DNA of 64,000 bases from Limihaloglobus sulfuriphilus (lineage in GTDB: Bacteria > Planctomycetota > Phycisphaerae > Sedimentisphaerales > Sedimentisphaeraceae): positions 1,426,001-1,490,000 of the forward strand of contig NZ_CP019646.1 of assembly GCF_001999965.1 (NCBI RefSeq), read 5' to 3'. Below the pieces are notes generated by a model, which worked only from the letters and a program-made list of their open reading frames with translations, had not been told where the DNA came from and made no database searches. The translations under genes were made by a program, and so were the position numbers. Below, one piece after another: positions 1 to 7,764 of this stretch (positions are counted from its first letter, which is position 1; each line of letters begins with the position of its first letter).

Positions 1-552
1 AATATTATCCAAACCCCAACTTTCATCGCTTACTGATTGCATACTACTACCCTGGAAGTTAATTACAACATCATCCTCAAGATGGTTGAAAGTATAAACT
101 AAATGATAAGTTGAGTCACCAGCCTTGTATCCCAAACTGCGGACAGCAGAAGCTCCCGTATGGGCAGGGTGTGAACTCGGATAGTTGTCAGGGTATGATT
201 GCCTTGGTCCTTGGCCTGAATTATTTAAATTGGTAAAAGTGGTATTAAGCAACACTGGGCCGTCTTGAATTGCTAATGTCCAAATGTCACCATTATTTCC
301 ATCCATCGTTTGAAGAATATACAAGTCAAACTCAAGTTTTATATCTGTATGACTTGGAATACTACCCAATGAAAGAGTGACAAGGGTGTTTGACCAATCC
401 CCAAGAAATCTTTGTCCGGAAGGAGTCTGCTTAATAGTAGTTGCAGACCATTCACTACCTACGGACGACTCAAAATCATTGGAATAGATAGTAGTAGCAC
501 CAACAAAGTTCCCGGCGAGACAACACACTAATAAACATAGCATCTTTCTCAT
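1..552 (-). CDS. Secreted protein, C-terminus cut off by window edge
   Basis: An open frame of 184 codons runs leftward off the window edge from an ATG at 552, preceded by an AAGGTAAG ribosome binding site. The first ~19 residues (MRKMLCLLVCCLAGNFVGA) form a Sec-type signal peptide. The mature part is rich in Ser, Thr, Asn and Gly and has alternating beta-strand character. The last visible residues (SDESWGLDNI) match a motif common just before the sorting tail of PEP-CTERM surface proteins in planctomycetes, but the tail itself is outside the window, so that class is inferred. Function is unknown. It is transcribed divergently from the XRE regulator at 737. Confidence 0.7.
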   Translation of the reverse strand, partial: MRKMLCLLVCCLAGNFVGATTIYSNDFESSVGSEWSATTIKQTPSGQRFLGDWSNTLVTLSLGSIPSHTDIKLEFDLYILQTMDGNNGDIWTLAIQDGPVLLNTTFTNLNNSGQGPRQSYPDNYPSSHPAHTGASAVRSLGYKAGDSTYHLVYTFNHLEDDVVINFQGSSMQSVSDESWGLDNI

Positions 553-690
553 TTTACTTACCTTTCAACTAAATAATCATGAAACCCCATATATAGCAAC
601 CATATCCTATATATTTGAGTTTCTAATCTCTTTCGCATTTTTAACATAAGCATTTAACACAATTACATCTTCTATCATTACATATTAATC

Positions 691-736
691 TGACACGTAA
701 CTCGTGTCAAGTGGTTTTGACACTAAAATTGGGTCA
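691..736. promoter_or_regulatory. Operator-like inverted repeats before XRE gene
   Basis: A perfect 7-bp inverted repeat TGACACG/CGTGTCA with a 5-bp spacer occupies 691-709. A second, imperfect repeat of the same half-site follows (TGACAC at 718-723, GGGTCA at 731-736, 7-bp spacer) and abuts the ATG at 737. Two spaced palindromes sharing the TGACAC half-site in front of an XRE-type gene suggest an autoregulatory operator. Binding is inferred. Confidence 0.5.
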
Positions 737-982
737 ATGGCTACAAAATCTCAACATTCTATGAAATATAGGCCCTTACCTCTCTTCCTAAAAAAGATGA
801 GAGAAGAGGCAGGTTTGACTCAAAGGCAGATAGGAAAGCTCTTAAATAAGCCACAATCCTATATTTATAACTGCGAAGTTGCCAATCGAAGAGTTGATAT
901 CACTGAATTTATCCTTTGGGCAGAGGCTTGTGGGGTAAATCCCAAAACAGCCTTTAATAACTTGTTAAAAGAGCTTAAATAG
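737..982 (+). CDS. XRE/Cro-CI type DNA-binding regulator
   Basis: This 81-residue protein is essentially a single Cro/CI-type helix-turn-helix domain. The segment LKKMREEAGLTQRQIGKLL followed by a second helix with QSYIYNCE is the classic XRE pattern. An upstream GTG at 704 would add 11 residues, but it lies inside the operator-like inverted repeat at 691-709, so I prefer the ATG at 737, which leaves both repeats in the promoter region. The gene stands alone between a divergent secreted-protein gene and an ISL3-family element inserted 12 bases past its stop. It is probably a small autoregulated repressor of the island; the target is unknown. Confidence 0.75.
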   Translation: MATKSQHSMKYRPLPLFLKKMREEAGLTQRQIGKLLNKPQSYIYNCEVANRRVDITEFILWAEACGVNPKTAFNNLLKELK

Positions 983-1032
983 CCTCTATTTTCGGTTCTT
1001 CCGGTTAATGAGTAGGTATCTTTACAAAAAAA

Positions 1033-1093
1033 GACATGGCTGTATTATATGTGGAAAAAAATAAAACCACATATTTGGAGATATAGCCATGTC
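1033..1093 (+). promoter_or_regulatory. Hairpin over the start codon of the ISL3-A transposase
   Basis: GACATGGCT (1033-1041) pairs with AGCCATGTC (1085-1093), and ATATGTGG (1047-1054) pairs with CCACATAT (1067-1074). The transposase ATG (1089-1091) sits in the 3' arm. Transcripts entering from outside would fold the start codon away, a known way for insertion sequences to limit transposase synthesis from read-through. The role here is inferred. Confidence 0.55.
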
Positions 1094-2313
1094 CATATCG
1101 TTTTTGCATCATACTTTCAAAACACCTGGAGTTCAACACATTAGTTCTTTTTTTTTTTTGCGACAGAACCGTTCTCAATTGCCGTCTGCACCCTAATTAT
1201 GAGAGGTGCTCTAACTGCAAGTCTCGTAATACTATACACTACGGTAAGAGAACAAGAACTTTCAAGATGCTTCCTGTGGGCAACACAAAAGTTGAAATGT
1301 CAGTCAGCATTCCCCGTCTGCACTGCAATGATTGCGGCAGCATTCGCCAGCCCGATTTACCCTTTGCTGATCCTAAAAAGCATTACGTCAGGGCCTTAAA
1401 GCGTTACGTAATTGACCTGTGCAGGTTAGCTTCTATCCGCGATGTTGCACAGATAACGGGATTGAGCTGGGATACGGTTAAAGATATTCATAAAGAGTAC
1501 TTACAGAAAAAGTACAAGTCGATAAACCTCAAAACAGTCCGCCGGATAGCGATCGATGAAAAGTACCTGGGCAAGAAACGTAAATTCATTACCATAGTAT
1601 TTGATCTGGATATGGGCAGGGTAATACATGTTGGAAATGGTAAGGGCAAGGATGCTCTAAAGGGATTCTGGAAACGCCTGAAAACTTCAAAGGCCAAAAT
1701 CAAGGCAGTCGCCACAGATATGGCCAGCGGGTATATTTTTGCTGTGATGGATAATCTACCCAAAGCAGAGCTTGTACTGGATCACTTCCATCTGGTTAAA
1801 TGGTTCAATGAGAAGCTTACAAGACTGCGAAGGCAAATGTTTAATGAAGCTGATCTGATTGGCAAAAAAATCTTGAAGGGTTCAAGGTGGTTGTTGCTTA
1901 AATGTCCTGAAAATCTCAAGATACATTCACAACAGAATAAAGATGAACGCTATCGTTTACAGCAGGCTCTGGAGTTAAATCAGCCTCTTGCAACGGCATA
2001 TTACATGAAGGAGAGACTTAGGCTTTTGTTTGAGTGTGCCAGTGAGAATAATGCCAGAACCGAATTGTACAACTGGATAAAAGAAGCCGAATCAAGTGGT
2101 ATCAGAATTCTCAAAGAAGCTGCAAGACAATTGAGGATTTGGAGACGGCTTATCCTCAACTGGTACAAATATCCTATCAGTACAGGCAAAGTAGAAGCAG
2201 CGAACCGCAAAATTGGAACCCTGCAACGTAACGCATACGGATACAGAGATGAGGAATATCTAATGCTGAGAATATACCACCTACACAAATCAAACTACTC
2301 ATTAACCGGATGA
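1089..2313 (+). pseudogene. ISL3-family transposase, frameshifted at a T12 tract
   Basis: The product would be a DDE transposase of the ISL3 family: an N-terminal zinc-binding segment (ERCSNCKS, then HCNDCGS), an HTH region (TIRDVA-like SIRDVAQITGLSWDTVK), and the DDE domain (AIDEKYLGK, ATDMASGY, KVEAANRKIG). Translation should begin at ATG 1089 (MSISFLHHTFKTPGVQH, typical of the family), but a 12-base T run at 1148-1159 puts the N-terminus out of frame with the rest, which is open from about 1159. One T fewer would restore a full-length protein. This is a frameshift mutation, a homopolymer sequencing error, or slippage-dependent expression. The portion from ATG 1267 (348 aa) lacks most of the zinc segment. 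Confidence 0.8.
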
Positions 2314-2515
2314 GCCGATTTTTAATCGTCTGAAATTCTAATTGGTTACTTTTAACTTCGTCTCCTGCCAGAAAACTAAGAAAAGAGCCTCCACTCCTTA
2401 TATATATATTCGGCAGAATGCCGTAGAATCCTTTTTTTCTAAATTAAAGAATTCCTTACTATTTTGAAATTTTATCAAATACCTTTTCACTTTCCTATAG
2501 ATTGAGATTCTTTGC

Positions 2516-2628
2516 AAAAAAAGAGCTGGAACGAAGAATGTTTCTCCAGCGGTTGGTAATCTTACTAAAGAACTTGCTTTAAAAAGTTCAGATTACTCAA
2601 AATGAGAAATATACTCCCATTCCAGCTC
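2516..2628 (-). terminator. Long nested hairpin followed by T7, end of the 2638-3024 gene
   Basis: Four nested stems share one axis: GAGCTGGAA (2523-2531) with TTCCAGCTC (2620-2628), TTTCTC (2541-2546) with GAGAAA (2604-2609), GTAATCT (2556-2562) with AGATTAC (2590-2596), and GAACTT (2570-2575) with AAGTTC (2584-2589). On the minus strand the structure is followed by seven T (2516-2522), so it can terminate the gene ending at 2638. At 106 nt it is much longer than ordinary terminators and could be a structured RNA. Bases 2317-2515, between it and the IS, show only a small CGGCA/TGCCG hairpin and no gene. Confidence 0.55.
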
Positions 2629-2637
2629 AACACCATA

Positions 2638-3024
2638 TCAGGAGCAGCACTCCTCATAACACAGATGCCTCTCCTCGTCTCTATCTTTCTGTTCCTGGGC
2701 TTGTTCTTCGATATATACCTCGAACTGCTTTTGTTCCCTGTCTAACTGTTCTTGGGATAAGTTTAAGTAGTGTATCAATTCAGACTCAGTCTCAAGCCAT
2801 TCTCCAGCGTGAGTTAGCTTGCTTTCACAATGCTGACAAATATATCCATATTCAGCTGGTATTTGGTCATCATGGTCAATAACAGATTCTCCGTAATGGA
2901 TATGACCTTCATTGTTGATATTGACTGGTGTTAAACTCTTAACATAATTTTGATATCCCAATTTGTTTGACCCGCATTTGGGGCATTTGAAAGTTCTTTG
3001 TATCTTTTCTTCTTTAAAATCCAT
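2638..3024 (-). CDS. Putative zinc-ribbon protein, function unknown
   Basis: The 128-residue product starts with MDFKEEKIQRTFKCPKCGSN and has a second pair of cysteines at IC-QHC, giving a CxxC...CxxC arrangement about 65 residues apart that resembles a zinc ribbon with a long insertion. The C-terminal third is a charged, Glu/Gln-rich helix (EQLDREQKQFEVYIEEQAQE) likely to form a coiled coil, ending in a Cys-rich tail (CYEECCS). An SD-like sequence (AAAAGGAG) precedes the ATG. I do not recognise the family. It is a lone AT-rich gene of the island with a strong hairpin just past its stop. Confidence 0.6.
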   Translation of the reverse strand: MDFKEEKIQRTFKCPKCGSNKLGYQNYVKSLTPVNINNEGHIHYGESVIDHDDQIPAEYGYICQHCESKLTHAGEWLETESELIHYLNLSQEQLDREQKQFEVYIEEQAQEQKDRDEERHLCYEECCS

Positions 3025-3380
3025 TTTTTCTCCTTTTATTAAAAGATATTAATATTTAACTTTCAGCAACAAAAACGATTTGCCGCTTACTCTTTTACTT
3101 TTTCACGAAAAAAAACCTCACTTCCAGGCAGAGTGAGGTTCGTAATAACTGCTTTGTCAGCAGATTCATATTTGTTTATTTTGCAACATCTTACCTGGAT
3201 ATATTACTTGTTTTTATATTAATTTTTTAAAAGTCTATTCAGCATTTTGCTGAACTGGTATATACATCGACATGAAATCGAAAAAACTTTAGGAAAATTT
3301 TGAAAAAAATTAAATTTTTATGAAAAAAACGAAAAAAACTTATTAAAATTTCAAGGATGAAATCAAAAAAGGAAATTGAA
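3025..3380. other. AT-rich intergenic region with several hairpins
   Basis: This 356-bp stretch between two divergent genes has no convincing coding frame. It contains three stem-loops: AACCTCACT/AGTGAGGTT (3114-3140), CTGCT/AGCAG (3149-3163) and TTCAGCA/TGCTGAA (3238-3254). The first is followed by a T-run on the minus strand and is listed separately. The rest is very A+T-rich and probably holds the two divergent promoters. Confidence 0.5.
3108..3140 (-). terminator. Intrinsic terminator in the leader of the 2638-3024 gene
   Basis: A perfect 9-bp stem (3114-3122 with 3132-3140, 9-nt loop) is followed on the minus strand by eight T, two of them in the stem. No minus-strand gene lies just upstream, so it sits between the presumed promoter and the start of the zinc-ribbon gene. 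It may act as an attenuator or end a small RNA that begins between 3,150 and 3,350. Confidence 0.5.
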
Positions 3381-3980
3381 ATGAAAATTGCAGTAAATAA
3401 AGAATTTAAGAATTTGATTTTTCCGCTAACGCAACAAGAAAAAGATATCTTGGAGAGGTCAATTTTAAAATATGGGGTTAAGGATAAATTGGTCGTTTGG
3501 GATAATGGGCGTAATGTCCTAGTCGATGGTCATCACAGATGGGAAATTATACAGAAACACCAAATTAGAAAATATGAAATACAAAAGCTGAAATTTAAGC
3601 ATAAAAGTGAGGTGGTAAATTGGATAATCGAAAACCAAATGGGTCGCCGGAACTGCACTCCAGGAGCGATATCATATCTACGCGGATTGAGATATAAAAA
3701 CGAAAAGGGCTCTCACGGAGGCGACAGAATAGCAACAAGTGGACATTCTGCCCACTTGAAAACGTCGAAAAGGTTAGCAACGTTTTATAATGTCGATGAG
3801 AAAACGATACGCAGAGATGAAAAGTTTTATGAAGCGATTAACTCTATTGAAGACGCATATCCCACTCCCAAAACAAAAGCAGAAATCAAGAATAGAATCT
3901 TAACAGGGCAAATATCTCATAGCAAAAGACTTGCTGGAGATATCCTCTCTGCCAGAAAAGCAAATAAGAGATGTTATTGA
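3381..3980 (+). CDS. ParB-like nuclease domain protein (N-terminal half of a split ParB-methyltransferase)
   Basis: The product carries a ParB/sulfiredoxin-type fold: an N-terminal LTQQEKDILERSILKYG helix, then VVWDNGRNVLVDGHHRWEI, where GHHR replaces the GxRR of plasmid ParB. A HTH-like region follows (RLATFYNVDEKTIRRDEKFYE). I chose ATG 3381 because AAGGA lies 8 nt upstream; ATG 3357 has its purines too close. The frame ends at 3980, just after it starts to overlap, in another frame, a methyltransferase that continues the expected homology (DLLEISSLPEKQIRDVIEG). Removing one base from the AAAA run at 3922-3925 would fuse the two into one phage-type ParB-methyltransferase. As it stands the C-terminal ~17 residues are probably out-of-frame sequence. 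Confidence 0.65.
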   Translation: MKIAVNKEFKNLIFPLTQQEKDILERSILKYGVKDKLVVWDNGRNVLVDGHHRWEIIQKHQIRKYEIQKLKFKHKSEVVNWIIENQMGRRNCTPGAISYLRGLRYKNEKGSHGGDRIATSGHSAHLKTSKRLATFYNVDEKTIRRDEKFYEAINSIEDAYPTPKTKAEIKNRILTGQISHSKRLAGDILSARKANKRCY

Positions 3981-4695
3981 AGGCAAAAAGCATCTTTGGG
4001 AGGCTAAGGCACAAGTAAACAAGAAACGGCAACAAAAGGATTTTGAAAATGCTTCCAAAATAACACTCGGTAAAAATATAAAATTGTATTGTGGAGATTG
4101 CCTTGAGTTGGCAAACAAATATCTTAAGGATGACTCTATCGATTGTATCATTACTGACCCGCCATATCTTACAAAACAAATAGATTGTTTTGAAAAATTA
4201 GGGCAAATTGCCCAAAGAGTATTAAAACCCTCTGGCTTTTGCTGTTTCTATACTGGAAAATTAAATTTGGCTGAAATTATAAATATTGCAAGTCAATATC
4301 TTGATTATTACTGGCAGATAATAATCCAACATTATGGCAGTTGCGGCACAAATTTTAATCCAAAAACGATACATGCAAAAAAAGTTAACACATTCTATAA
4401 ACCCATTTTAGTTTTCCAAAAACCTCCTGCTAAGAAATGTCAAAAATATTTTAATGACGTTATAAATGGGAGCGGCATACAAAAAGATTTGCACCCTTGG
4501 CAACAGTCAGAGTCAGAATTGGTTCCTATAGTTGAAGCCTTTACTCAAGTTGGCGACGAAATTTTTGACCCATTTTTGGGTTCTGGAACGACTGCCATTG
4601 TATCTAAAAATCTGAAAAGAAAATTCGTTGGATTTGATGTCGATGAGAATTGCCTTGCGGCAACAAAGAGGAGATTAACTGAAGATTTAAATTAA
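3931..4695 (+). CDS. DNA methyltransferase, N4-cytosine/N6-adenine type (C-terminal half of split gene)
   Basis: Motif IV DPPY (IITDPPYLT) precedes the SAM-binding FxGxG motif (DPFLGSGTTAIVSKNL), the order of beta-class amino-methyltransferases. The segment between them, around residues 85-180, is the probable target-recognition region. The first ~40 residues (LLEISSLPEKQIRDVIEGKKHLW) are not methyltransferase sequence; they resemble the linker of ParB-methyltransferase fusions. The only in-frame start is TTG 3931 within the upstream gene, with no clear ribosome binding site, so this looks like the displaced 3' half of a frameshifted fusion. No cognate restriction enzyme is adjacent, so it is probably an orphan phage-like methylase. 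Confidence 0.7.
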   Translation: MLEISSLPEKQIRDVIEGKKHLWEAKAQVNKKRQQKDFENASKITLGKNIKLYCGDCLELANKYLKDDSIDCIITDPPYLTKQIDCFEKLGQIAQRVLKPSGFCCFYTGKLNLAEIINIASQYLDYYWQIIIQHYGSCGTNFNPKTIHAKKVNTFYKPILVFQKPPAKKCQKYFNDVINGSGIQKDLHPWQQSESELVPIVEAFTQVGDEIFDPFLGSGTTAIVSKNLKRKFVGFDVDENCLAATKRRLTEDLN

Positions 4696-4741
4696 AGAGG
4701 TTTTGTTGCTTTTAAGTTCTATGGTAGAGGGCCTGTTCCTT

Positions 4742-5965
4742 TTATTTATCCTGTTTCAACTTTTTCACTATCGCATTTCTCAAATCTGCTCTGCAATGCT
4801 TATTCTCAATATCTCTCACAAGTAAATACCTGAAATCGTTTAATTTATCCTTTTCCTCAGCCATGTTCTTAACCTGCTCATAGGCAGAGATTATCTGAAA
4901 TACTGTTATCTTATCATAGAAATCACCCGTCATCATCCTGATAATTCCAGTTACTCCAACTACAAGGGCAAACTTAAAATTCTTATCAGCGAAATCCCTC
5001 GATGCTCTTAAAAGAGTAAATGGGTCAGAACTAGACGACTTGGCACACTCTATTGCTATATCATAAAAACCGGCATCTTTTGCCGCCGCAAACCATTTTC
5101 CTGACTCTGGCGTTTTTTCTATACAGTCGAGAAGTATCTTTTTCTTATCAATGTCAGGGTATTTCCTGCATATAGAGCGATAGATGTTTTTATATGTTCC
5201 GCGAGAAGGAAAAACAAGACCATATTTCTGATAAGCCTCTTCTGTTCTGTCCATATCTATTAGAAGAGATTCACAGAAATTGTTGATAGAATAATTGCTA
5301 TTGCCAGACCTGTCATCCAACTTCATATTCTCAGCATATGCAAGGGCTTCTTCCTGTTTGCCCTGCTTAGCCAACGCCATTGCCTGATACTTGTTGTATG
5401 GCCAGAACGTGTTCTTTCTAAGACTTAGCAATTCTTCAATCTCTTTGTAGCGTTCTGTAAACAGCAGGCAGGAAAGGCACATGTCCGAACCTGCAAAAAA
5501 ATGCCATCCTTCACTTTGCCAGCAATTTCTAACAAAAGGGATAAGTTCATCTGCCCACAGATTGGCAAGCCCAGGATATACACATATTTCTCCCCAACGG
5601 TCTCTTAGGTCATCAAAAATCCCCCAACCCTCATCCTGTATGGCATCAAAGAGTTTTTCAAGCCACTTGCCCCTTGTATTCATATCCCATTCAGCACTGA
5701 TAAGAATAGGAGTAAGAGCATCCATTGTTCGATTTAAAGCAGTTCCCAGGGCACCTGAAGAGCTGTCAATATACATCAGAGCAGGGTATAGACGGGAACA
5801 TAACTCAACTGTCCCTTCTCCAGCAAGGGCAGAGTCTTTTTTGGCAACTTTCTTTATCTCAGAGACAGCCTCTCTCATCCTTTTGGACGCTTTAGCAGTT
5901 CCATTCCAGCCGTAAGCTGAACTGCGAAAGTATTTTTTAAAGTTCCATTTATATTTATCTGCCAT
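4742..5965 (-). CDS. Conserved protein of unknown function, helical repeats likely
   Basis: This 407-residue soluble protein has no signal peptide or membrane segment. The N-terminus is basic (KWNFKKYFRSSAYGWNGTAKASKRMREAVSEIKKVAKKD). The rest is alpha-helical with Trp-rich stretches (EGWGIFDDLRDRWGEICVYPGL) and repeats reminiscent of TPR-like arrays (YQAMALAKQGKQEEALAYAE). I recall similar proteins as uncharacterised genes in many bacteria but cannot assign a domain. Its end converges with the methyltransferase end 46 bp away. It is the last of the minus-strand genes running down from hsdM, 12 bp after the membrane-protein gene, so it may be the distal gene of that transcript. Confidence 0.6.
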   Translation of the reverse strand: MADKYKWNFKKYFRSSAYGWNGTAKASKRMREAVSEIKKVAKKDSALAGEGTVELCSRLYPALMYIDSSSGALGTALNRTMDALTPILISAEWDMNTRGKWLEKLFDAIQDEGWGIFDDLRDRWGEICVYPGLANLWADELIPFVRNCWQSEGWHFFAGSDMCLSCLLFTERYKEIEELLSLRKNTFWPYNKYQAMALAKQGKQEEALAYAENMKLDDRSGNSNYSINNFCESLLIDMDRTEEAYQKYGLVFPSRGTYKNIYRSICRKYPDIDKKKILLDCIEKTPESGKWFAAAKDAGFYDIAIECAKSSSSDPFTLLRASRDFADKNFKFALVVGVTGIIRMMTGDFYDKITVFQIISAYEQVKNMAEEKDKLNDFRYLLVRDIENKHCRADLRNAIVKKLKQDK

Positions 5966-5976
5966 AACTTTTTAAC

Positions 5977-6384
5977 TCATCTTATCTTAATTTGAGCATA
6001 AACAACTGATATGAATGATGTAATGACTGCTGATATAAAGAGCAAAACTAACCCAAGAATCCAATTGCAGAATAATCCAATAATTCCTGAGCATAAAATC
6101 CCAATGAAAATACCCAATGCGGAGCATTTAGTCAATATTTCATGTTCTTTATCACTTATCCGCATTGGCTCTGCTTTCTTTCTTATATACTTCCATGGAA
6201 TTGTAAAGGATGCCATTAACAATATAATAACGAAACCATATAACCAGCCAAGAAATAAACCTGCAATTGCACCTCCCGCCATTCCTGCTATGGCAGCTAA
6301 TAAGCCAAAAGGCTTACATATTACCCATCCAATAATAGCTCCGAATGGGATAGAAGGTATAATTCCTGCCTCAAAAAGGTTCAT
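5977..6384 (-). CDS. Small integral membrane protein
   Basis: The 135-residue product is strongly hydrophobic, with about four membrane helices: roughly residues 8-30, 32-62 (two close segments rich in Gly/Ala) and a C-terminal pair around 88-130. A short basic cytoplasmic loop (WKYIRKKAEPMRISDKEHE) divides the halves. Its ATG overlaps the stop of the upstream 65-residue gene by four bases (ATGA), so the two are translationally coupled. The family is not recognised. Association with a restriction-modification operon suggests an accessory role, but nothing in the sequence shows which. Confidence 0.6.
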   Translation of the reverse strand: MNLFEAGIIPSIPFGAIIGWVICKPFGLLAAIAGMAGGAIAGLFLGWLYGFVIILLMASFTIPWKYIRKKAEPMRISDKEHEILTKCSALGIFIGILCSGIIGLFCNWILGLVLLFISAVITSFISVVYAQIKIR

Positions 6385-6578
6385 TCTTTCGGCTCATAAG
6401 CATAACATCTAAACTCATCCTCTCCCTGCTGGTCAGCTCTGGTAAGAGCACAGAGTATCTCTTCTTCACCTGATATACCATCTTTCTTGCAGGTAACGCA
6501 AAGAGCAGGTTTGGGGATTAGGTCAGGGTTAATTTCTGTTCCGTCGTCATCATAAAATTTAGGGTGATTGTCGTTCAT
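6381..6578 (-). CDS. Small cysteine-containing protein, function unknown
   Basis: The 65-residue protein has a CxxC (LCVTCKKDG), then two further cysteines (ILCALTRADQ and FRCYAYEP), a pattern suited to binding one zinc ion. The acidic N-terminus contains KFYDDDGTEINPDLIPKP, a sequence style I remember from small uncharacterised proteins in other bacteria. It overlaps the following membrane-protein gene by 4 bp and follows the preceding gene by 2 bp, so it is part of a tight operon. Confidence 0.6.
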   Translation of the reverse strand: MNDNHPKFYDDDGTEINPDLIPKPALCVTCKKDGISGEEEILCALTRADQQGEDEFRCYAYEPKE

Positions 6579-6580
6579 TG

Positions 6581-6847
6581 TTATTTTTCCAGCACGCTCT
6601 CAAAATAGTCAATTAGAGCATCTAACTCTAAAACAAGGTTCTTATTCTTTTCCTCGTGGTTAAAAACAAAGCAGGCACTTCCTATTAATTCTTCAAGAGC
6701 GTCGACCTTTATAGAAATATGATACTTGCCATTCTTGAGAACGGCATTATTGAAAGCATCGTCTATATCAGAATTAATGATATAGTCACTAACTTCCTTT
6801 TCGAGAAGTTCTACCTGATGCTTTGTAAGAGTAAGTTTTTTAGTCAT
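6581..6847 (-). CDS. Small acidic protein of unknown function
   Basis: The 88-residue product starts MTKKLTLTKHQVELLEKEV; the ATG at 6847 has AAAAGG 6-10 nt upstream, whereas a possible TTG at 6871 has no such site. The protein is mixed alpha/beta with acidic surfaces (DIDDAFNNAVL, VDALEELIGSACFVF, LDALIDYFESVLEK) and no recognisable domain. It lies in the tight minus-strand gene series, 33 bp after the PIN-domain gene and 2 bp before the small cysteine protein. Confidence 0.55.
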   Translation of the reverse strand: MTKKLTLTKHQVELLEKEVSDYIINSDIDDAFNNAVLKNGKYHISIKVDALEELIGSACFVFNHEEKNKNLVLELDALIDYFESVLEK

Positions 6848-6880
6848 AATTAAACCTTTTATAAAATTCAATTAGTGGAA

Positions 6881-7759
6881 TTACTTTTTCTTTGGTGGTT
6901 CTAAAAAAGGCAAACATGCATTCTCTGCCTTATTCTGCATATTAATATCAGTAGTAACAATATAAACAGCAGAACGAATATTCTTTTTTATTATCTCAAA
7001 AGCAGTAGCAATAAATCTGTCATCGTTATTATTTTCATCAAGCCAAGGTAACGAATTCTCAAAAACAGGTTCTACGGCTATGCTTCTTAGATGAATATTA
7101 TCATTTATTTTTACACCACTGAGAATACTACCCCTTCTGCGATATTCTTTTATCTGACGTATGAGCTTGTTAGATTTCTCTCTGACAAACTCATTTCTAT
7201 GATTAACTTTGTGGCTATCAAGCTCTGATAGAACCGCAGGAGTTAATACAACACAAAATTCTCCAAATTCATCGAATTTCCAAGTTTCGATTTTGGTGTT
7301 GGTCAACAAAGCACAAGTATCTGCAATTAACAAAGTTTCATCTTCTGTTGAATGGAGGCTATCGAGCAAATGGTCTATTTCTAAAAATGCTTCCAATACT
7401 TTACTGTAAGCTTGCTCAGTATTTTTGATATAACACCGGTCATTCTGGTCAACATTTTTCAGAACAGTTTTATCATAACCATTTAACTCGCAAAAATGAA
7501 CTTCATCAATTAAACATCTAACAATTTCAATATAAGTATTATATTCATTGCGTATTTTGCTTTGTAATCGTTTTCCCTCGAGTGTTAATTCCTGCCATCG
7601 GTAATCACCTATTCCAATTACAAAAAAATTTGTGCTGCCAGCATTAAGGTCATCATATATCAATTTTGAGTGTTCTAACAATAAATCTTTGATGTTTTCT
7701 TTAATACTGTGGCTAAGATTATTTAGGTTTTCTCTAAAAGTATTTGCCATAGCAACCAT
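6881..7759 (-). CDS. PIN-domain protein, putative ribonuclease
   Basis: The C-terminal ~160 residues form a PIN nuclease domain: LLIADTCALL supplies the first Asp, VVLTPAVLSELDSHK the Glu/Asp pair, NNNDDRFIATAFEI the third acidic cluster, and VYIVTTDINMQNKA the last strand and Asp. This layout is like the PIN domain found with PhoH-type ATPases. The N-terminal ~140 residues are helical (DLLLEHSKLIYDDL) with no recognised domain. Start is uncertain between ATG 7759, ATG 7750 and TTG 7768; GAGG lies just upstream. It follows hsdR, the YgjP gene and a 48-codon gene. A toxin or anticodon-nuclease-like role linked to the restriction system is a possibility only. Confidence 0.7.
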   Translation of the reverse strand: MVAMANTFRENLNNLSHSIKENIKDLLLEHSKLIYDDLNAGSTNFFVIGIGDYRWQELTLEGKRLQSKIRNEYNTYIEIVRCLIDEVHFCELNGYDKTVLKNVDQNDRCYIKNTEQAYSKVLEAFLEIDHLLDSLHSTEDETLLIADTCALLTNTKIETWKFDEFGEFCVVLTPAVLSELDSHKVNHRNEFVREKSNKLIRQIKEYRRRGSILSGVKINDNIHLRSIAVEPVFENSLPWLDENNNDDRFIATAFEIIKKNIRSAVYIVTTDINMQNKAENACLPFLEPPKKK

Positions 7760-7764
7760 GAGCC

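Larger units (their letters stand above)
994..2316 (+). mobile_element. ISL3-family insertion sequence (copy A)
   Basis: The element is 1,323 bp with ~22-bp imperfect terminal inverted repeats: left 994-1015 (starts GGTTCTTCCGGTTAATGAGT) and right 2295-2316, whose complement starts GGCTCATCCGGTTAATGAGT. The repeats differ at only two positions. It carries one transposase gene of the ISL3 family. No convincing 8-bp target duplication is visible (ctattttc against gattttta), so the insertion may be old or rearranged. The transposase stop codon lies inside the right terminal repeat. Confidence 0.85.

Noticed and set aside
1199-1399. Plus-strand frame of 66 codons within ISL3-A
   Set aside because: It is the third frame across the transposase zinc region; the real protein frame is open over the same bases with family motifs.
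986-2324. 8-bp target duplication around ISL3-A
   Set aside because: Flanks ctattttc and gattttta share only scattered positions; not a duplication.
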